A DNA stretch of 64,000 bases. It comes from JAITWN01 sp034002745 (GTDB lineage Bacteria; Pseudomonadota; Gammaproteobacteria; SZUA-140). Shown here in pieces: positions 27,186 to 36,822 of this stretch. A program made the translations under genes and the position numbers. The stretch lies in NCBI GenBank assembly GCA_034002745.1, contig JAVEZY010000009.1, positions 31,497 to 95,496 of the forward strand, in the 5' to 3' direction. The notes under the pieces were generated by a model. That model had not been told where the DNA came from. It did no database searches and saw only the letters and a list, made by a program, of their open reading frames with translations. Numbering within the stretch: the stretch's first letter is position 1; each line of letters opens with the position of its first letter.

Positions 27186-27905
27186 ATGAAAAGAATGATG
27201 ATGGCTGCTGCCACGCTGGCGGTGTCGACGGCAGCCTGGGCGCAGGCGCCTGAAACGCCGGAGAAGCCATGGAGCGCCGAGCTCGGGATCGGCATCGTGA
27301 TCACCGACGGCAACAGCGATACCAGCAGTGTCAACGGCTCCGGCGAAGTCATGTATCAGCAGGGACAGTGGCGCCACAGTGGGCGTGCCGAAGCCTTCCG
27401 CAGCAGCACCGAGGGCGAGAAGACCGCCGAGCGCTATCTGGTCACCGGCAAGAGCGACTATCGTCTCGATGATCGCAATTATCTCTTCGGTCTGCTCGGT
27501 TACGAGGACGACCGCTTCAGCGGATATGATTACCAGGGCACGGGTTCGGTCGGTTACGGGCGTGATGTGCTGCGTGGTCCGACCGTCAACGCCTTCGTCG
27601 AGGCCGGTGTCGGCGCGCGCTACTATCGGGTGACGGATGCAGGCGACAGCGAAAGCGAAGGAACCATCCGGCTGGCCGGCGCCCTGAACTGGAACATCAG
27701 CGATACCGCCACTTTCGGCCAGGAAGTGGATACGACGATCGGTGAGGAATTCACGGTGACCAATTCGATCACCTCGCTCAGCACCCAGGTGGTGGGCAAC
27801 CTCGCGGCAAAGATGAGCCTGCATATCCGTCATATCTCCGATGTGCCGCCCGATACGGAGAAGCGGGATACCAAACTCACCGCAAACCTCGTGTACTCGT
27901 TCTGA
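27186..27905 (+). CDS. DUF481 outer-membrane protein
   Basis: 239 aa. A signal peptide (MKRMMMAAATLAVSTAAWA) is followed by alternating beta-strand sequence and a C-terminal phenylalanine (LTANLVYSF), as in outer-membrane barrels. DUF481 (YdiY-like) proteins have no settled function; some are acid- or salt-induced. It is divergent from the beta-CASP gene and has its own promoter. The ATG at 27186 is chosen for the signal peptide; GAGAGAAG lies before it. Confidence 0.85.
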   Translation: MKRMMMAAATLAVSTAAWAQAPETPEKPWSAELGIGIVITDGNSDTSSVNGSGEVMYQQGQWRHSGRAEAFRSSTEGEKTAERYLVTGKSDYRLDDRNYLFGLLGYEDDRFSGYDYQGTGSVGYGRDVLRGPTVNAFVEAGVGARYYRVTDAGDSESEGTIRLAGALNWNISDTATFGQEVDTTIGEEFTVTNSITSLSTQVVGNLAAKMSLHIRHISDVPPDTEKRDTKLTANLVYSF

Positions 27906-28145
27906 TCTTGTCCGCTCCCGGTTCTCCGTGCCCTCTCGCAAGAGAGGCACGGTGCCGGCGTAGCGAAGGCTTGCGGCTTTCTCTCCGCTGCGCAGTTCTG
28001 GCGGGACCGCCGCGAGCAGACTGCGGGCAGCGGTGGCCCTTGGTCCTGTCACCGATTGCTCGGGTGACGTATGCCGACAAGACGGCTTGATGGGCTGCAG
28101 CAGGCTGTCAGCTCGACCTTGGCTGGACATCGCGGGAGCGGCGCC

Positions 28146-28862
28146 ATGAAATCCTCGCTCGATACACATCATTCGCATGATCCGGAGACGCATCTCTCCT
28201 GGCGCAGCGGGTGGCTTCGTGCCGCGGTGCTCGGCGCCAACGATGGCATCGTGTCCACCGCCAGCCTGCTGGTCGGCGTGGCGTCTTCAGGCGTGTCGAA
28301 TGATTACATTCTCATCGCGGGGATCGCGTCGGTAGTGGCGGGAGCAATGTCGATGGCGGCTGGGGAGTATGTCTCAGTCAGCTCGCAGGCCGACACCGAG
28401 CGCGTCGATCTGGAAATCGAGCGCCGCGAACTGCGCGACAACCCCGACTATGAAACCGCGGAATTGTCCGCTATCTACGTCGGGCGCGGACTTGATCCGG
28501 AGCTTGCGCGACAGGTGGCCGAACGGCTGATGGAGGTCGATCCGCTCGCCGCGCACGCGCGCGATGAGCTCGGCATTTCTCGTCTGCGGCGTCCGCGGCC
28601 TGTGCAGGCGGCGCTCGCCTCGATGGCAGCCTTTGTCAGTGGCGGAGTCGTTCCGCTGCTGGTTGCCTTTTTCGCGCCGCAGTCCCATGTCGCCACGTCC
28701 GTGGCAGCGGCCACGATGCTGTCACTTGCCGCGCTGGGAATGATCTCCAGCCGTCTGGGCGGTGCCTCGATGTTGCGCGGTGCCCTGCGCGTCACCTTCT
28801 GGGGCGCTCTCGCAATGATCCTGACGGGCGCGATCGGCACGGTGGCAGGCGTTTCCATCTGA
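28146..28862 (+). CDS. VIT1/CCC1 family Fe2+/Mn2+ transporter
   Basis: 238 aa from the ATG at 28146, with GGGAG upstream. WLRAAVLGANDGIVSTASLL and AGAMSMAAGEYVSVSSQADTE are the family signatures in TM1 and TM2. A cytoplasmic acidic segment (about residues 80-145) carries metal-binding residues, and three more hydrophobic segments follow. The family moves Fe2+ or Mn2+ out of the cytoplasm in exchange for protons. It fits the surrounding iron genes. The 240 bases upstream hold no gene that I can see. Confidence 0.9.
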   Translation: MKSSLDTHHSHDPETHLSWRSGWLRAAVLGANDGIVSTASLLVGVASSGVSNDYILIAGIASVVAGAMSMAAGEYVSVSSQADTERVDLEIERRELRDNPDYETAELSAIYVGRGLDPELARQVAERLMEVDPLAAHARDELGISRLRRPRPVQAALASMAAFVSGGVVPLLVAFFAPQSHVATSVAAATMLSLAALGMISSRLGGASMLRGALRVTFWGALAMILTGAIGTVAGVSI

Positions 28863-28954
28863 GCGGCGGCTCATCCTCTCGCGCCGTTGGCAGGTGATCA
28901 ACCCGGGCGCAGGAGGACGAGACGGTATCAGCCGATTGATCCGTCCGAACCGGC

Positions 28955-29314
28955 TCAACGCAGGCCATTGTCGATGCGGCGCCCGCTCCATGCGCCTGAG
29001 GCGCGTGTCCGTTCCATATCTGCCGCTTCTTCGTCGAAAGCAGCGAATTCCGCGCGTTCGGTCGCACGTGCCGGTTGCAGGGCATCAGTGCGTCGTCCGA
29101 CATGGATCCTCGGTTCGAGGGTCACCGAGGCGGACTGAATATTGCGTTCGAGCTCGGCGAGCCGCGGCTGGTCGATCCTGCGGCCGGCGGCGGCGAGCAC
29201 GATATCGTTGGCTGAGGTCGCTGTGACGGTGCTCGTGGTTGCCTGCGCATTGGCGGTAAAGCCGAGTCCGAGAGTGGCGAAGAAAGCGGTGGCAGTGATC
29301 GTGGCGCGGCGCAT
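28955..29314 (-). CDS. Hypothetical secreted protein
   Basis: 119 aa. The ATG at 29314 is preceded by GGAGAGAAACC and begins a clear signal peptide (RRATITATAFFATLGLGFTANA). The mature part is charged: a short segment DIVLAAAGRRIDQPRLAELE, then Arg/Glu-rich sequence ending in GRRIDNGLR. No domain recognised. Divergent from the aspartic-protease-like gene and convergent with the VIT gene. Confidence 0.6.
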   Translation of the reverse strand: MRRATITATAFFATLGLGFTANAQATTSTVTATSANDIVLAAAGRRIDQPRLAELERNIQSASVTLEPRIHVGRRTDALQPARATERAEFAAFDEEAADMERTRASGAWSGRRIDNGLR

Positions 29315-29571
29315 GGTTTCTCTCCTGTCCTCGTCGATGGCAATGGGTCTGCTCACAATAAACTATTTAGATCGGGTTCAAGCCGAAAGATTCAACCGCT
29401 CCAGGGCGTGATGCGGCGGGAGTTGGCGCACCAGCAGCGTGCGATCGGGCCTGAAATGCTCCATCCTGGTGCGGCGCTGCGACGGGCGGGGCGCCCAGAG
29501 TGCATTTGTTCGCCGTTTTCCACTGGCACGAAGCCTGCTCTGTCGAACATGACGACCGGGATGGAGAGACG

Positions 29572-30045
29572 ATGATGCACAGCACTTCGAGCCTGTGCCT
29601 GCTCTGCCTGTTGGTGCCGGCGCTGGCTGGCGCAGCGGAGGATCTTCCCGGTGGTGCGGAGGTGCCGATCTACGAGCGCGGGACGGTGACCTTCTACGTC
29701 GATGGCGGCATCGATGGCTACGGCGATACCGCGTTCATGCTCGATACCGGTTCGGCCTACGTGACCATCGATCAATCGACCCTGGCGGTGCTGGAGCGGC
29801 ACAGCCGTGCCGAGTTCCTCCGCACCATCGAAGGAATGATGGCCGACGGCCGTCGGCGCAGCGTTCCCATCTATCGTCTGTCGGGCATCCGGCTCGGGCA
29901 GTGTGAAATCCGCGATGTCGAGGCCGCCGTGTTCCCGCGCGGCACCCGCCATATTCTCGGACTCAACGCACTGAAGGCGGCCGCGCCGTTCACCGTATCA
30001 CTGGAACCACCGCGCCTCGCACTCGGCAAGTGCGCGACCGGTTGA
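29572..30045 (+). CDS. Retropepsin-like aspartic protease, secreted
   Basis: 157 aa. Signal peptide (residues 1-21, ending in AGA), then FMLDTGSAYVTID, the single D-T-G motif of clan AA retropepsin-like proteases that act as dimers. The ILGLNALKA stretch near the C-terminus matches the conserved ILG-hydrophobic element of this fold. GGAGAGACG precedes the ATG. Periplasmic location is expected; the substrate is unknown. Confidence 0.8.
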   Translation: MMHSTSSLCLLCLLVPALAGAAEDLPGGAEVPIYERGTVTFYVDGGIDGYGDTAFMLDTGSAYVTIDQSTLAVLERHSRAEFLRTIEGMMADGRRRSVPIYRLSGIRLGQCEIRDVEAAVFPRGTRHILGLNALKAAAPFTVSLEPPRLALGKCATG

Positions 30046-30168
30046 GCATGTCGCATCAACCGCCGCCATCGTGATGGGCGTCGTGAGCAGGATGGGGGAA
30101 AGGGCGCCAGTCTCGACCTGGAGTGGCGGGAAGCCGCCTCACTGGCACTGGTCCGAAGTCGTCCGGCC

Positions 30169-31086
30169 TCAGGGGGGCGTCGGGCGGTTTCCCGGGTAGG
30201 TCCAGGGATTGGGCTGGGTGTGATCGAAGAAGCTGCTCCAGTCCGGAGCGAGGTTCACGTTTTCCAGCGGATCGGCGTAGGTGTACGGACCCCCGGGCAG
30301 ACCGGCGACGGGGTTGGTAGTGGTGTACTGGCCGGCGGTGACATTCGCATCGGGCGCATCCACCGCCATGTCGAAACTGGCCGAATCCTGCGGCGGCAGG
30401 TCGGCGCCGCGATGTTCCACCGTATTGGTGACCGGCGAGCTGGCGGCCGTGGAATAGAGGTTGCCGGTGCCGTCGATGACGAAGGTGGTGAGCAGATCCT
30501 CGGCATCGATGACGTTGCTGATCACCGGCTTCTCGGCGAAGCGGTCCTTGACGAAATCCACCGTCAGGTCACCGTCGACCAGGAGCTGGCGCATCTGCAC
30601 GCGCGAGGGATTGCCGCTGGCGTTGCCGGAGAAGGCCGGATCGGATGACAGGGGGTTTTCGGCATTGGTATTGGCGAAGCAACCGAGTACGGATTCACAA
30701 CTCGGATCGATGGCGCCGCCGCTGGACGAGGATTGGCGCACCAGGGATGCCGAGCCGGCCTGCGGAAAGATGTTGGCGCCGCCTGCCTCGATGTAGACTT
30801 CCTGGGCAAAGCCGGACTCGGGATCGCCGACGATCATGTGATAGTAGTTCTGGCCGTTCTGCTGCACCACCTGGTACACGAAGGGCGTCTGGCCGGCGAC
30901 GAGGTCACCGCCGACTTCGATGATCGTGCAGTCGGGTGAGAACTGCCAGCAACCGCCGGAATCGGGCGGGGGAGTGCCGTCCACCTGCCAGTTCAGCTCG
31001 AATTCCGCCCGTGCGCCCGCCGACAGCAGCACCATTGCCAGACCGGCTGAACATGCGTATCCCGTGAGCGTGCGCATGGGGCTCAT
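30169..31086 (-). CDS. Hypothetical secreted protein, translationally coupled to lhr
   Basis: 305 aa. The ATG at 31086 shares its A with the TAA stop of lhr (TAATG), so ribosomes finishing lhr could restart here; an ATG nine bases later is the alternative. A signal peptide (ending in GARA) leads to a mature protein rich in Asp, Ser, Pro and Gly, with Cys residues in GGCWQFSPDC and SCESVLGCF that may form disulfides. The C-terminus is Pro-rich. No known domain recognised. Coupling of a secreted protein to a DNA helicase is unexpected. Confidence 0.65.
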   Translation of the reverse strand: MSPMRTLTGYACSAGLAMVLLSAGARAEFELNWQVDGTPPPDSGGCWQFSPDCTIIEVGGDLVAGQTPFVYQVVQQNGQNYYHMIVGDPESGFAQEVYIEAGGANIFPQAGSASLVRQSSSSGGAIDPSCESVLGCFANTNAENPLSSDPAFSGNASGNPSRVQMRQLLVDGDLTVDFVKDRFAEKPVISNVIDAEDLLTTFVIDGTGNLYSTAASSPVTNTVEHRGADLPPQDSASFDMAVDAPDANVTAGQYTTTNPVAGLPGGPYTYADPLENVNLAPDWSSFFDHTQPNPWTYPGNRPTPP

Positions 31087-34000
31087 TATAGCGTGCCGCC
31101 AGCGGCGGTAACAGTCATGGTGCTGGCACCCAAGTCCTTGTCCTCCGTACGCAAAAGTGCGGACCTCAGGGCCCATTCCGAACCTGGCGCCGGCGGCGTG
31201 GGGAAACGCACCTCGCCGGCGCTCAGAAAGGCTATCGGCACCCCGTCGGCGTACAGCACCCGATTGGCGATCTGGGCCGGAACGCGCTCGCCGGGCGTGA
31301 TGATGCCGGTGAGATTCAGCGGGTCGGCGGCGCTGATGCTGATCAGTTCACCGCGGTTCGCATCCCGGCGCACCTCGCGCAGCGCCGCGACCGCCTCGGG
31401 CAGCGCATATTGCTCGCCGCTGAAACCATCCACGAAGCGTCCGCCGCGAATCTCGCCGCGGGCCTCGAGACGCCGGTAGCAGTGCACCAGCTCGCGCCAT
31501 GGCGGCGCGCCGGGCTCTCGCGTCAGCAGGGTGCGGAACATCACGCCATAGCGGGCGAGCAGGGTGCGCGCGGCGTGTTCGATCGCCGCAGCTTCGTTCG
31601 TTCCCCCGCCTTCACTGGCAGCGCGGAGCGGCGAGGGACGCAGCCATACCCAGCGTCCGGCATCGGCCACGGCAGGCGCGCGCGCACGGCGCCGCCGCGA
31701 GCCGCTGTAGCCCGGGCGTCGGTGCTGGGGGGCGAGCAGGGCGCGCAGGCCGGCGAAACTGTCGGCGGTGACCAGCCCGCGGGCGACCAGTTCGGCGAGC
31801 GCAGTCTCGACACGCGTGTGCAGCAGTCCGCTCGCGTCCAGCAGTTCTTCGAAGAAGGCGGCGGGATGGGACGAGAACGCCTCGGCGAGTGCGCGGGCAT
31901 CGGCGGACAGGCGCAAGGCATCCTCTGCCGGCGGTGGCAGGATGGTGCGCCAGTGGCGCAGCTCGCGCCGCGGCACGAAGGCGATCGGCGTGCTGCGCAA
32001 GGGAGCCGGGCGTCGGGCACCGTCGCCGCCTTCGGCCTGCCGGGCCGCGGCGAGGCGCAGCCAGGCGAAGCGCCCGCTGGCGCACAGCCGGTCCAGATCC
32101 TCGGGCGCGTATCCGCGCAGGCGCGCCGGCAGGATGTGCGCCTCCCAGGCGGCGGCCGGAGCGGCGTAGCCTTCGAGCCGAGTCAGCACACCGGCGGCGG
32201 CTTCCATGCCCTCGCCGCGGTCGTGCAGCCCGTGCCAGCGGAAAAGGAAGCGCATGAAATCGGCCGGCGCGACCGGTTCGATCTCGCTGCGCAGGCGCCT
32301 CAGCGTCAGTGTGTGGATGCGCGCCAGCAGGCGGCGTTCGCACCACTGGGTTTCATTCGCGGCATCGGGCGGATCGAAGCGGCCGCGCACGACGAAGCCT
32401 TCGCCTTCCAGGCGTAGCAGCGCTGCCTCGATCGCGCGCGGATCGCAGGCCAGCTGTGCCGACAGCGCGGTGGCAGTCACCGGTCCCAGGGCTTCGAGGC
32501 GGCTGCGCACCAGCTCGGTCACGGCATCCTCCACGGCCGGTGTCGTGGCCAGGGCCGGAGGCAGATGCAGCGCCGGGGTTTCGGGTGCGCCGGGATGCAC
32601 GGCGCGCAGTCCCGCCAGGCGTTCGGCCGCCACCCGCAGGCTCGTGCCGTCGGTTGGCGTCAGGCGCGTGGCGCGGCCATCCGCCACCAGCCGGTCGAAC
32701 AGCGGCTCCCATGAGAGATTGCGCGCCAGCTCGGGTTCGGTGAGAAAGCCGCTCAGGACCAGCGCGTCATGGAGTTCGTCGGCATTCGCCGCATCCGGCC
32801 AGGCTTCGGCCCGCACGCGGGCGATGGCGTCCGGGTCGAGGCGCCCGAGATCGGCGGCGCTCTGCGGGTCGATGATGCGGCGCTGCTGGATGGCCAGGGT
32901 GCGGCGTTCCTCGGCCGGCGCGTCGTCGAGGAAGGCGTAAGGCCGAGCGGACAGCACTTCGCAGGCGAGCGGCGAGGGCGCGGTCAGGTCGCGGGCGAGC
33001 ACCTGAATGGCGCCGCTGGCGATGCCGTCGAGCACCCGCTCCAGACCCTCGATGTCCATCACCTCATGCAGGCAGTCGGCGATGGTCTGCTGCACCAGCG
33101 GATGATCGGGGATCTCCCGGTCGCCAGCGATGTTCTCCAGACAGGCGAGCTGATCGGGGAAGACCACCGCCACCAGATCCTCGGCATCCGAGCGCTGGAA
33201 CTGCGGCGGCACCCGTCTGCCATTGCGGTTGCGCGGCACCGCCAGCGCGATATTGGTGACCCAGCGCCAGCGTGTGCCGAACATGGGCGCGGCGAGCAGC
33301 GCCTGGACCAGCAGATCGCGTACCGTCGCCGGGCGCAGATAGTCCGCCACCTCCGCCAGCGGGAAGCTGTGGGTGGGGCCGAGCGACAGCACGATGTTGT
33401 CCTCGGTGGCTGCCGCCTGCAGCTCGAAGTTGAACTTGCGGCAGAAACGCTTGCGCAGCGACAGTCCCCAGGCGCGATTGATGCGCGCGCCGAAGGGCGC
33501 GTGAATCACGAGGTGCATGTCGCCGACTTCGTCGAAGAAGCGTTCGAAGATGACGAGGCGCGCGTGCGGCAGGGCGCCGAGCGCGGCGTGGCCGGCGGCC
33601 AGGTAATCCGCCAGTTGTCGCGCCGCGGCGGGCGAGAGGGCGTGTTCCTGTGCCAGCCAGGCGGAGAGGGCAGCGGCATCGTCGCCTTCGCGCAGCCGCG
33701 CCATGGCCGTTTCCCGCAGCCGGGACACGGCCTGCGACAGCTCATCGCTGCGTCCGGGGGCCTCGCCGATCCAGAAAGGGATGTTCGGCGGCTGCCCGCG
33801 CGCGTCCTCGACCAGCACCTTCCCCTGCTCGATCTTGAGGATGCGGTACGAGGTGTTGCCGAGCTGGAAGATGTCGCCGGGCAGGCTTTCGAAGGCGAAG
33901 TCCTCGTTCAGATTGCCCACGAAATAGCCCTGGGGCTGCAGGATCACGTCGTAGTCGAACAGGTCGGGAATGGCGCCGGCATTGGTGAGCGCGGTGAGCC

Positions 34001-35468
34001 GGGCCCCGCGGCGCGCACGCAGCCTGCCGTTGATCACGTCCCGATGCAGCCATGCGCCGCGTCGTCCGCGTCGCGTGGTGTAGCCGTCGGCCAGCATGCG
34101 CAGCGTTGCATCCCAGGTTTCCGCGTCGAGCGCGGCATAGGAATGAGCGCGGCGAATGATGCCGAGCAGGGCTTCCTCCTCCCATTCGCGGCTCGCCACC
34201 TCGGCGACCAGGTGCTGGGCGAGCACATCGAGCGGCGCCGCGGGCATGCGGATGCGGTCCAGTTCGCCGCGATGCACTGCCTCGAGCAGCGCGGTGCACT
34301 CGAGCAGTTCGTCGCGTGACAGCGGAAACAGCCTGCCGCGCGGCAGCGCGCCCACGGCGTGTCCGGAGCGTCCGACGCGCTGGAGGAAGGCCGAGATCGC
34401 GCGCGGCGAGCCGATCTGGCAGACCAGGTCGATGTCGCCCACATCGATGCCGAGTTCAAGCGACGCGGTGGCGACCAATGCACCCAGGCGTCCGGCCTTC
34501 AGCCGCTGTTCGGCGTCCAGGCGCTGCTCGCGCGCCAGGCTGCCGTGATGCGCGGCGACCCGGTCCTCGCCGATACGCTCGGCGAGATGGCGGGCGATGC
34601 GTTCGGCGAGACGGCGCGTGTTGACGAAGATCAGCGTGGTGCGGTGCGCCTCGACCAGGGCGGCGAGCCGATCGTAGATCTCCGTCCACACCTCGGCCGC
34701 CATCACCGCTTCCAGCGGGGATGCAGGCACTTCGATTGCCAGATCCCGTTCGCGCCCATGCCCGGTGTCGACGATGGTGCAGTCTCCGCGCCCGTTGCCG
34801 ACCAGGAAGCGCGCCACCTCCTCGATCGGCTTCTGCGTCGCCGACAGACCGATGCGCAGCGGGTCGCGGGCGCAAAGGGCGGAGAGCCGTTCCAGCGACA
34901 GGGCGAGATGGGCGCCGCGCTTGTTGCCGGCCAGGGCGTGAATCTCGTCGACGATGACCGTCCGCACCGTGGCGAGCATGGCGCGGCCGGAATCCGAGGT
35001 GAGCATGATGAACAGCGATTCGGGAGTGGTCACCAGGATGTGCGGCGGCTTGCGGCGCATGCGCTCGCGTTCGCCCGCCGGGGTGTCCCCGGTGCGGACC
35101 CAGCTGGTCAGGTTCGCCACGGGCAGGCCGTCTGCCTCCAGGCAGGCGGCTATGGCGGACAGTGGAACTTCGAGGTTTCTGTGAATATCGTTGGATAAGG
35201 CCTTGAGCGGCGTGATATACAGAATTCTTGTCTCGTCGGGTAGACCGCCCGCGGCGAGACTTTCGCGCAGCAACTCGTCGATTGCCGCGAGGAAGGCGGC
35301 CAGGGTCTTGCCCGAACCGGTCGGGGCCGCGATCAGGGCATGGCGCCCGGCGCGAACGGCCGGCCAGGCGCGTCGCTGCGCCTCGGTCGGCTCGCCGAAT
35401 GCCGCGGCGAACCACCGCGTGACCGCCGGATGAAACTCCTGCAAGGGCATGGGTCCATAATAGCGCAT
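31086..35468 (-). CDS. lhr: Lhr-type ATP-dependent helicase (large form)
   Basis: 1460 aa, near the length of E. coli Lhr. Superfamily 2 motifs: AAPTGSGKT (Walker A), VDEIHALAGNKRG (DEVH-type box), GLSATQKP (motif III), IFVNTRRLAERIA (IV) and QRVGRSGHAVG (VI). Winged-helix and Lhr-specific beta domains follow; the C-terminal 500 residues belong to the extended bacterial Lhr. Lhr is a 3'-5' helicase for DNA and RNA-DNA hybrids linked to repair. An alternative start at 35450 (MPLQEF) is possible. Divergent from the TudS gene across a REP-like inverted repeat. Confidence 0.95.
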   Translation of the reverse strand: MRYYGPMPLQEFHPAVTRWFAAAFGEPTEAQRRAWPAVRAGRHALIAAPTGSGKTLAAFLAAIDELLRESLAAGGLPDETRILYITPLKALSNDIHRNLEVPLSAIAACLEADGLPVANLTSWVRTGDTPAGERERMRRKPPHILVTTPESLFIMLTSDSGRAMLATVRTVIVDEIHALAGNKRGAHLALSLERLSALCARDPLRIGLSATQKPIEEVARFLVGNGRGDCTIVDTGHGRERDLAIEVPASPLEAVMAAEVWTEIYDRLAALVEAHRTTLIFVNTRRLAERIARHLAERIGEDRVAAHHGSLAREQRLDAEQRLKAGRLGALVATASLELGIDVGDIDLVCQIGSPRAISAFLQRVGRSGHAVGALPRGRLFPLSRDELLECTALLEAVHRGELDRIRMPAAPLDVLAQHLVAEVASREWEEEALLGIIRRAHSYAALDAETWDATLRMLADGYTTRRGRRGAWLHRDVINGRLRARRGARLTALTNAGAIPDLFDYDVILQPQGYFVGNLNEDFAFESLPGDIFQLGNTSYRILKIEQGKVLVEDARGQPPNIPFWIGEAPGRSDELSQAVSRLRETAMARLREGDDAAALSAWLAQEHALSPAAARQLADYLAAGHAALGALPHARLVIFERFFDEVGDMHLVIHAPFGARINRAWGLSLRKRFCRKFNFELQAAATEDNIVLSLGPTHSFPLAEVADYLRPATVRDLLVQALLAAPMFGTRWRWVTNIALAVPRNRNGRRVPPQFQRSDAEDLVAVVFPDQLACLENIAGDREIPDHPLVQQTIADCLHEVMDIEGLERVLDGIASGAIQVLARDLTAPSPLACEVLSARPYAFLDDAPAEERRTLAIQQRRIIDPQSAADLGRLDPDAIARVRAEAWPDAANADELHDALVLSGFLTEPELARNLSWEPLFDRLVADGRATRLTPTDGTSLRVAAERLAGLRAVHPGAPETPALHLPPALATTPAVEDAVTELVRSRLEALGPVTATALSAQLACDPRAIEAALLRLEGEGFVVRGRFDPPDAANETQWCERRLLARIHTLTLRRLRSEIEPVAPADFMRFLFRWHGLHDRGEGMEAAAGVLTRLEGYAAPAAAWEAHILPARLRGYAPEDLDRLCASGRFAWLRLAAARQAEGGDGARRPAPLRSTPIAFVPRRELRHWRTILPPPAEDALRLSADARALAEAFSSHPAAFFEELLDASGLLHTRVETALAELVARGLVTADSFAGLRALLAPQHRRPGYSGSRRRRARAPAVADAGRWVWLRPSPLRAASEGGGTNEAAAIEHAARTLLARYGVMFRTLLTREPGAPPWRELVHCYRRLEARGEIRGGRFVDGFSGEQYALPEAVAALREVRRDANRGELISISAADPLNLTGIITPGERVPAQIANRVLYADGVPIAFLSAGEVRFPTPPAPGSEWALRSALLRTEDKDLGASTMTVTAAGGTL

Positions 35469-35472
35469 CAGG

Positions 35473-35534
35473 GGGTCAGACCCTCATGCAAACCATTCTG
35501 TGGATTTGACAAGCAGGGCTTGAGGGTCTGACCC
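35473..35534. repeat. REP-like inverted repeat
   Basis: A perfect 14-bp inverted repeat (GGGTCAGACCCTCA at 35473-35486 and its complement at 35521-35534) flanks a 34-base loop. Each arm itself contains the hairpin GGGTC-A-GACCC. This sequence type recurs in proteobacterial intergenic DNA, often near REP-associated tyrosine transposases; no such gene is in the window. Confidence 0.7.
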
Positions 35535-35541
35535 TTGGGGG

Positions 35542-36105
35542 ATGGGTGAGCGTCTGCTGATCGGGGTGAGCGCCTGCCTGCTGGGCGAGCGGGTGCGCTA
35601 TGACGGGCGCGACAAGCGCGACCCCTGGATCTGCGCCCGGTTGGCGGATCGGTTCGATCTGGAGCCGATCTGCCCCGAAGTGGCGATCGGGCTGGGGGTG
35701 CCGCGGCCGCCCATCCGGCTGGTGGCGGAGGCGCCGGGAACCCGCGCCCAGCGTGTGGATGAGCCGGCGGTGGATGTCACCGAGGCGCTTGCCGCATATG
35801 CCGGGGAAGTCGCGCAACGGCTGGGCGGCGTGCTTGCCGGCTATGTCTTCAAGAGCCGCTCGCCGAGCTGCGGTACCGGCGGGGTGCCGCGGTTTTCGCC
35901 CGCGGGTGAGCCCGCCGGCGACAGCGCGGGGATCTTCGCCGCCGCGCTCCGCGCCCGGCTGCCCGGGCTGCCGGTGGCCGAGGAAGCGGAACTCTCGACC
36001 CCCGGCGGTCGTCTGAATTTCGTCGCCCGGGTCGAGGCCTATGCCCGTGAACGAAAAACAGATGGCGCGGGCCCTACTCAAGGACGCGCGGGCGTTGCAG
36101 AATGA
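35542..36105 (+). CDS. DUF523/TudS family thiouracil-desulfidase-like protein
   Basis: 187 aa. Cysteines C12 (SACLLGERVRYDG), C44 (ICPEVAIGLG) and C110 (SRSPSCG) match the three ligands of the [4Fe-4S] cluster in TudS, which removes sulfur from thiouracil-type bases. The C-terminus beyond about 165 is polar and probably disordered. Start is ATG 35542, shortly after the inverted repeat. The cluster-dependent function is by homology, and the natural substrate here is unknown. Confidence 0.82.
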   Translation: MGERLLIGVSACLLGERVRYDGRDKRDPWICARLADRFDLEPICPEVAIGLGVPRPPIRLVAEAPGTRAQRVDEPAVDVTEALAAYAGEVAQRLGGVLAGYVFKSRSPSCGTGGVPRFSPAGEPAGDSAGIFAAALRARLPGLPVAEEAELSTPGGRLNFVARVEAYARERKTDGAGPTQGRAGVAE

Positions 36106-36154
36106 ATGGGCCGGTTACGGCCGGAGCATTGTTTCATTGCGGGAGGCATTCAGC

Positions 36155-36766
36155 ATGAGGGGAATGGTCAGGGCGGCGGTGCCGCTCGCGGTGCTGCTCG
36201 CTGCGGCACTGGCGACAACGGGCTGTGCGACACGGGTGGAGCGGATCGATGTCGAGGAAACGCGCGATCTCAGCGGAAACTGGAACGACAGCGATTCGCG
36301 TCTCGTATCGGAGGAAATGATCCGCGATGTGCTGTCGCGGCCGTGGATCGGCGATTTCCGCCAGGCGGAGGGCGCCAAGCCCACGGTGATCGTCGGCGAG
36401 GTGCGCAATCTCAGCCACGAGCACATCAACGTGAACACCTTCGTCAACGATCTCGCCCGTGAGCTGATCAATTCCGGCCAGGTGAACTTCGTTGCGTCGC
36501 GCATCGAGCGTGAGGAGATCCGCGAGGAGCGCCAGGACCAGGCCCGCCACGCCACCGAGGAATCGCGCAAGGCGATGGGGCGGGAACTTGGCGCCGACTT
36601 CATGCTGCAGGGCAGCATCAACACCATCCTCGACGTCGAGGGCCGGCGCCAGGTGCGTTACTATCAGGTCGATCTCGACCTGATCAGTCTCGCCGACAAT
36701 CGCAAGGTCTGGATCGGGCAGAAAAAAATCAAGAAGTTCGTGGTCAGGGCCGGAGTGCGGCCCTGA
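36155..36766 (+). CDS. LpoB-like lipoprotein (COG3417)
   Basis: 203 aa. The ATG at 36155 follows GGGAGG. A lipoprotein signal with lipobox ATTGC puts the mature N-terminal Cys at residue 23. The folded part has TVIVGEVRNLSHEHINVNTF and FVASRIEREEIREER, the LpoB pattern of a mixed alpha/beta domain. LpoB activates the penicillin-binding protein PBP1B from the outer membrane. It is followed by a COG3014 lipoprotein, a pairing seen in many gammaproteobacteria. Confidence 0.85.
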   Translation: MRGMVRAAVPLAVLLAAALATTGCATRVERIDVEETRDLSGNWNDSDSRLVSEEMIRDVLSRPWIGDFRQAEGAKPTVIVGEVRNLSHEHINVNTFVNDLARELINSGQVNFVASRIEREEIREERQDQARHATEESRKAMGRELGADFMLQGSINTILDVEGRRQVRYYQVDLDLISLADNRKVWIGQKKIKKFVVRAGVRP

Positions 36767-36779
36767 TCCGGCGCTGACC

Positions 36780-36802
36780 GCCGCCCCGCACGTCGGGGCG
36801 GC
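36780..36802. other. GC-rich hairpin between lpoB-like and COG3014 genes
   Basis: A perfect 9-bp stem (GCCGCCCCG/CGGGGCGGC) with loop CACGT lies in the 56-base gap. There is no T-run, so it may be an RNA-stabilising or partial-termination hairpin within the operon. Confidence 0.4.
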
Positions 36803-36822
36803 AGCGATCGCTGCGCACGGCG

